From: Nocardia sp. NBC_01329
Lineage (GTDB): Bacteria; Actinomycetota; Actinomycetes; Mycobacteriales; Mycobacteriaceae
Length of the DNA: 64,000 bases
Direction: 5' to 3'
Assembly: GCF_035956715.1 (NCBI RefSeq)
Contig: NZ_CP108381.1
Coordinates: 1,674,001-1,738,000, forward strand
The notes beneath the pieces were generated by a model. The model was not told the DNA's origin. It ran no database searches and saw only the letters and a program-made list of their open reading frames with translations. The translations under genes and the position numbers were made by a program. Of this stretch, positions 61,336 through 64,000 are shown in pieces; within the stretch, counting starts at the first letter, position 1; every line of letters begins with the position of its first letter.

Positions 61336-62234
61336 TGGTCGCATCGACCGACGAGACCGGGCTCGCCGCGTCGACGGTTCGGCCGGGGGCGACGACTCCC
61401 GCCGCCACCTCGGCCGCGCGCAAACGCGCATCCCTGCCGCCGTTGCTGGGCAACGCCGGCATCCGGCTGCTGGTTCCGATGCTGATCCTCGCCGCGTGGT
61501 GGGGGCTGTCGCAGTCGGAGGTCGGTTCGCTGATCGTCGCTCCGCCGTTCGAGGCTTTCGAGCGGGTCTTCACCGACTTCCTCAGCACCGACCCCGGCCG
61601 TCTGTTCCTCGGCGACGCGACCTTCGACCACTTCCTCCCCAGCGTCTATCGTGCGATGGCGGGACTGCTGCTGGCCGTTGTCATCGGTGTCGCGCTGGGT
61701 GTCGCGCTGGGCGTCGTTCCCGTGCTCACGGCGCTGTTCCAGCCGCTCATCCACCTCGGCCGGTCGCTGCCCAGCCCGGCTCTGCTGGGGGTGTTCTTCT
61801 TCCTGTTCGGAACGGGGGACAGCCCGAAGATCTTCCTCATCGCGTTCTCTGTGGTCTGGCCGATTCTGTTCAACACGATCGACGGTGTCCAGAGCGTGGG
61901 GATCGGCCGGATGCAGGCGGCCGCGGTGTTCAAGATCTCGCGCTGGAACGTGCTGACCCACATCATCCTTCCCGGAGCCGGACCGAAGATATTCGCCGGC
62001 GTGCGGACCGCGATGTCGCTGTCGCTCATCATCATGATCATCTCCGAACTGCAGAAGGCCGAGAACGGTCTCGGGTATCTCCTGATCCGGACCCAGCGCG
62101 ACTTCGACTACACCGGATTCTGGTCCGTCCTGATCGTGCTGGCCGCACTCGGCGTCGCACTCAACTTCATCTTCGTGTTCGTCGAACGGCGGGCGTTGGC
62201 CTGGCACCGAGGAGTGACTCAGCAAAATGACTAG
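61335..62234 (+). CDS. ABC importer permease 2 (SsuC type)
   Basis: 299 aa from ATG 61335 (TGATG overlap; GTG 61332 also in frame). Alanine/threonine-rich cytosolic N-terminus of about 35 residues, then six membrane segments: LGRSLPSPALLGVFFFLFGT, coupling loop MQAAAVFKISRWNVLTHIIL, ISELQKAENGLGYLLIRTQR. Two different permeases, against one in the operon at 45 kb. Confidence 0.92.
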   Translation: MVASTDETGLAASTVRPGATTPAATSAARKRASLPPLLGNAGIRLLVPMLILAAWWGLSQSEVGSLIVAPPFEAFERVFTDFLSTDPGRLFLGDATFDHFLPSVYRAMAGLLLAVVIGVALGVALGVVPVLTALFQPLIHLGRSLPSPALLGVFFFLFGTGDSPKIFLIAFSVVWPILFNTIDGVQSVGIGRMQAAAVFKISRWNVLTHIILPGAGPKIFAGVRTAMSLSLIIMIISELQKAENGLGYLLIRTQRDFDYTGFWSVLIVLAALGVALNFIFVFVERRALAWHRGVTQQND

Positions 62235-63048
62235 TACAGATGTGACGACCACGTCCGCGGAGCTCGTCCTCACCGGCATCTCGAAGTCCTACGGAACCAC
62301 TCTCGCGGTCCGTGATATCAGCGCCGTCGCCCGTACCGGAAAGGTCAGCGTTATCGTCGGGCCCTCCGGATGCGGCAAGTCGACCCTCCTGCGGATCATC
62401 AGCGGACTCGACGTGCCGACGACCGGTGCGGTCACCTTCGACGGGCGGCAGGTGTCCGGCGTACCCGCCGGGTTGGCCATGGTGTTCCAGGACTACGCGC
62501 GCTCGCTGTTCCCCTGGATGCGGGTGGACAAGAACATCGCCTTCCCGCTCGGGCATCTGCCGCGGCCGGAGCGCGCCGCCCGGGTACAGGAGGCCATCGA
62601 CGCGGTCGGTCTGTCGGGCAAGGAGACGCTCTACCCCTGGCAGATGTCGGGCGGTATGCAGCAGCGCGTCGCCATTGCCCGAGCGCTGGCCAGCCATCCG
62701 AAGCTGCTGCTCATGGACGAGCCGTACGCGTCGGTCGATGCCCAGACCCGCGCCGAACTCGAGGATCTGCTCTTGACGATCCAGGCGAGACTCGGGATCA
62801 CCGTCCTGGTCGTCACCCACGATATCGACGAGAGCGTCTATCTCGCCGATCACATCATCGTGTTGTCGAAGCCGCCGAGCATCGTGGCCGAGACGATCGA
62901 GGTCGACCTGCCGCGGCCCCGCGATCACATCACCACCAAAACCGATCCGAGATTCGTCGAGATCCGATCGCAGGTGACGAGGCTGCTGCGTGGTGAGGGC
63001 GCGGCAGCCGACGACCCGGGCGACTCGGTGGCGAGCAAGGCGCACTGA
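62227..63048 (+). CDS. ABC importer ATPase (SsuB/TauB type)
   Basis: 273 aa; overlaps permease 2 by 8 nt. Walker A GPSGCGKST, Q-loop MVFQDYARSLFPWMRVDKNI, signature [15 protein letters not shown] (M for L), Walker B LLLMDEPYASVDAQTR, H-loop VVTHDIDESVYLAD. Drives the two permeases. Confidence 0.94.
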   Translation: MTSTDVTTTSAELVLTGISKSYGTTLAVRDISAVARTGKVSVIVGPSGCGKSTLLRIISGLDVPTTGAVTFDGRQVSGVPAGLAMVFQDYARSLFPWMRVDKNIAFPLGHLPRPERAARVQEAIDAVGLSGKETLYPWQMSGGMQQRVAIARALASHPKLLLMDEPYASVDAQTRAELEDLLLTIQARLGITVLVVTHDIDESVYLADHIIVLSKPPSIVAETIEVDLPRPRDHITTKTDPRFVEIRSQVTRLLRGEGAAADDPGDSVASKAH

Positions 63049-63923
63049 TGCGGGCCACGGTCGACGGATCCGGAATCGTCGCACAGAGCCAATCGGCTCT
63101 CGCGCCGTTCCGGTTGTACCGCCCCGAGTCGGTCGCCGAGGTGAAGGCCGTGCTCGCAGCGGACCCGGAGGCGGTGATCGGTGCCGGGTGCAGCGATCTC
63201 GTGGCCAGGATCCGTGAGGGCTGCGCGCCTCGGGCGCTGGTGTCGCTGCGGACAGTGGCGGGCCTGGCGGCGATCACACACGATGCCGGTGTACTGCGCC
63301 TGGGTTCGATGGTCACCCATCACGAGGGCGCGACCAGTCCGATCGTCGCCGCGGCGATCCCCGGGCTGGCGGCGGCGTGGTCGCGGATCGCCACTGTCCG
63401 GATCCGGTACACCGGCACAGTCGGCGGGAATCTGATGGCACGACGCTATCGCTACGAGATGCCGTTGCTACTGGGTGCCCTCGATGCCCGGTTGTCGATC
63501 TCGGACGGCCGCACTCTGGGCACCGGCGAACTGTGGACCGACGACACCACCGCGCTGCTCACCGATATCGCCGTGTCCACCGCGGATCTGGTGTGGTTCG
63601 GGTACGAGCGTTCGATGCGCCCGACCACGACGGTCGCCGTCGCGATCCGCCGGGGTGAAGACGCCACCCTGTCCGTCCATGCCACCGCGGGGTCGGAATA
63701 CCGCCGGGGCATCTCGATGCGCGCCGATACGCAGGTGGGAACGGCAGCCGATATCGACCCGGCCCGGACCGCGTCGGTGCTCGCCGCGCAACTCCCGGCC
63801 GATATCGCCGACTACACCGGGTCCGCCGAGTACCGCAGACACCTGGTCGGGGTGCTCGCCCGCAGGCTGCTCTGCGCGGCGGCCGTTGCCACCCACCATC
63901 GTGAGGACGAACCGCATGAGTGA
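63048..63923 (+). CDS. FAD-binding subunit of a molybdenum hydroxylase (CoxM/XdhB type)
   Basis: 291 aa; TGATG overlap with the ATPase. PCMH-type FAD domain: FRLYRPESVAEVKAVLAADP, AVIGAGCSDLVARIREG (FAD pyrophosphate loop), LRLGSMVTHHEGATSP, and VRIRYTGTVGGNLMARRYRY (normally RNxGTIGGN), then the CODH_FAD C-terminal domain. Passes electrons from the iron-sulfur subunit to the acceptor. The motif RIRYTGTVGGN departs slightly from the usual RNRGTVGGN. Confidence 0.9.
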   Translation: MRATVDGSGIVAQSQSALAPFRLYRPESVAEVKAVLAADPEAVIGAGCSDLVARIREGCAPRALVSLRTVAGLAAITHDAGVLRLGSMVTHHEGATSPIVAAAIPGLAAAWSRIATVRIRYTGTVGGNLMARRYRYEMPLLLGALDARLSISDGRTLGTGELWTDDTTALLTDIAVSTADLVWFGYERSMRPTTTVAVAIRRGEDATLSVHATAGSEYRRGISMRADTQVGTAADIDPARTASVLAAQLPADIADYTGSAEYRRHLVGVLARRLLCAAAVATHHREDEPHE

Positions 63924-64000
63924 TCCTGATACCGAGACGAGCGTGGCCGGCGCACCAGCGCCTCGGGGTGCGCTCGACATATCGATAGAGTTCAGTCTGA
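63916..64000 (+). CDS. [2Fe-2S] subunit of a molybdenum hydroxylase (CoxS type), partial
   Basis: ATG 63916 overlaps the CoxM-like stop by 8 nt. After a 20-residue leader, ALDISIEFSL is the first beta-strand of a CoxS-type ferredoxin domain (I-x-F-x-(V/L)-NG). The cluster cysteines lie beyond the right edge. Called from position after CoxM and this strand. Confidence 0.65.
   Translation, partial: MSDPDTETSVAGAPAPRGALDISIEFSL

Noticed and set aside
1..64000. tRNA, rRNA, CRISPR array, insertion sequence or prophage
   Set aside because: No T-loop/acceptor pair, repeat-spacer pattern, transposase or integrase was seen. Gene scraps are not bounded by recognisable IS ends.

Overview
The window is GC-rich, gene-dense actinobacterial chromosome. 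Strong codon bias, many GTG starts and ATGA/GTGA stop-start overlaps, a mycolyltransferase (antigen 85-like) esterase, an ATP-dependent LigB-type ligase, a mymA-like lipid/ketone oxidation operon and a partial erm gene point to a mycolic-acid-containing actinomycete, most likely Nocardia. The genus is an inference. I saw no rRNA, tRNA or CRISPR array.

Layout. 1-2.4 kb: an erm 23S rRNA methyltransferase (running off the left edge) and a Mef-type (DHA3) efflux pump; between them lie a WhiB7-type promoter, a nearly leaderless 32-codon uORF and a 13-bp hairpin. 2.5-6.3 kb: a Sel1/TPR-repeat protein and an orphan conservon-type P450 without the ExxR arginine. 6.4-11 kb: a graveyard of gene scraps (LivG/enoyl-CoA hydratase chimera, DUF1772 and MarR tails, arginine deiminase 3' end) among intact cupin, esterase and DHA1 efflux genes. 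10.9-15.3 kb: a propeller-like lipoprotein, a YdcF/SanA-type (DUF218) membrane protein, an NTF2-like protein and a MerR regulator. 15.3-19.6 kb: one minus-strand operon (HSL-type hydrolase, SDR, di-iron protein, Baeyer-Villiger monooxygenase). 19.8-24.1 kb: an SDR, a secreted neutral ceramidase and dinB with a LexA box over its start codon. 24.4-34.7 kb: a MarR/epoxide hydrolase pair, a SUKH-Lsr2 fusion next to a HEAT protein with a possible ADP-ribosyltransferase-like N-terminus, a MerR-controlled hydrolase, a bicupin, small membrane proteins, and an acyl-CoA dehydrogenase divergent from an XRE-TetR fusion regulator.

34.9-47 kb holds two convergent import-plus-flavin-monooxygenase operons: a peptide-type ABC importer with two LLM proteins (one with a large in-frame internal deletion), facing an SsuABC-like importer with an NtaA/SnaA-type monooxygenase. 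Together they look like organosulfur (or similar small-molecule) scavenging. 47-55.7 kb: PhoD phosphatase, small proteins, an antigen 85-like esterase, a zinc-ribbon TetR regulator divergent from a MacB-like ABC exporter, a trans-acting enoyl-reductase-like protein and a DUF6228-type protein. 55.7-57.3 kb: ligB broken by one extra G in a G4 run.

57.3-64 kb is a coherent catabolic island: XdhC-type molybdenum-hydroxylase maturation factor, a MarR regulator with an 18-bp perfect palindrome in the divergent promoter, a two-permease NMT1/SsuA-type ABC importer, then FAD and [2Fe-2S] subunits of a molybdenum hydroxylase running off the right edge. The importer probably feeds a (hetero)aromatic substrate to the hydroxylase. 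Many regulators in this window have a -10 box so close to the start codon that their mRNAs are probably leaderless.
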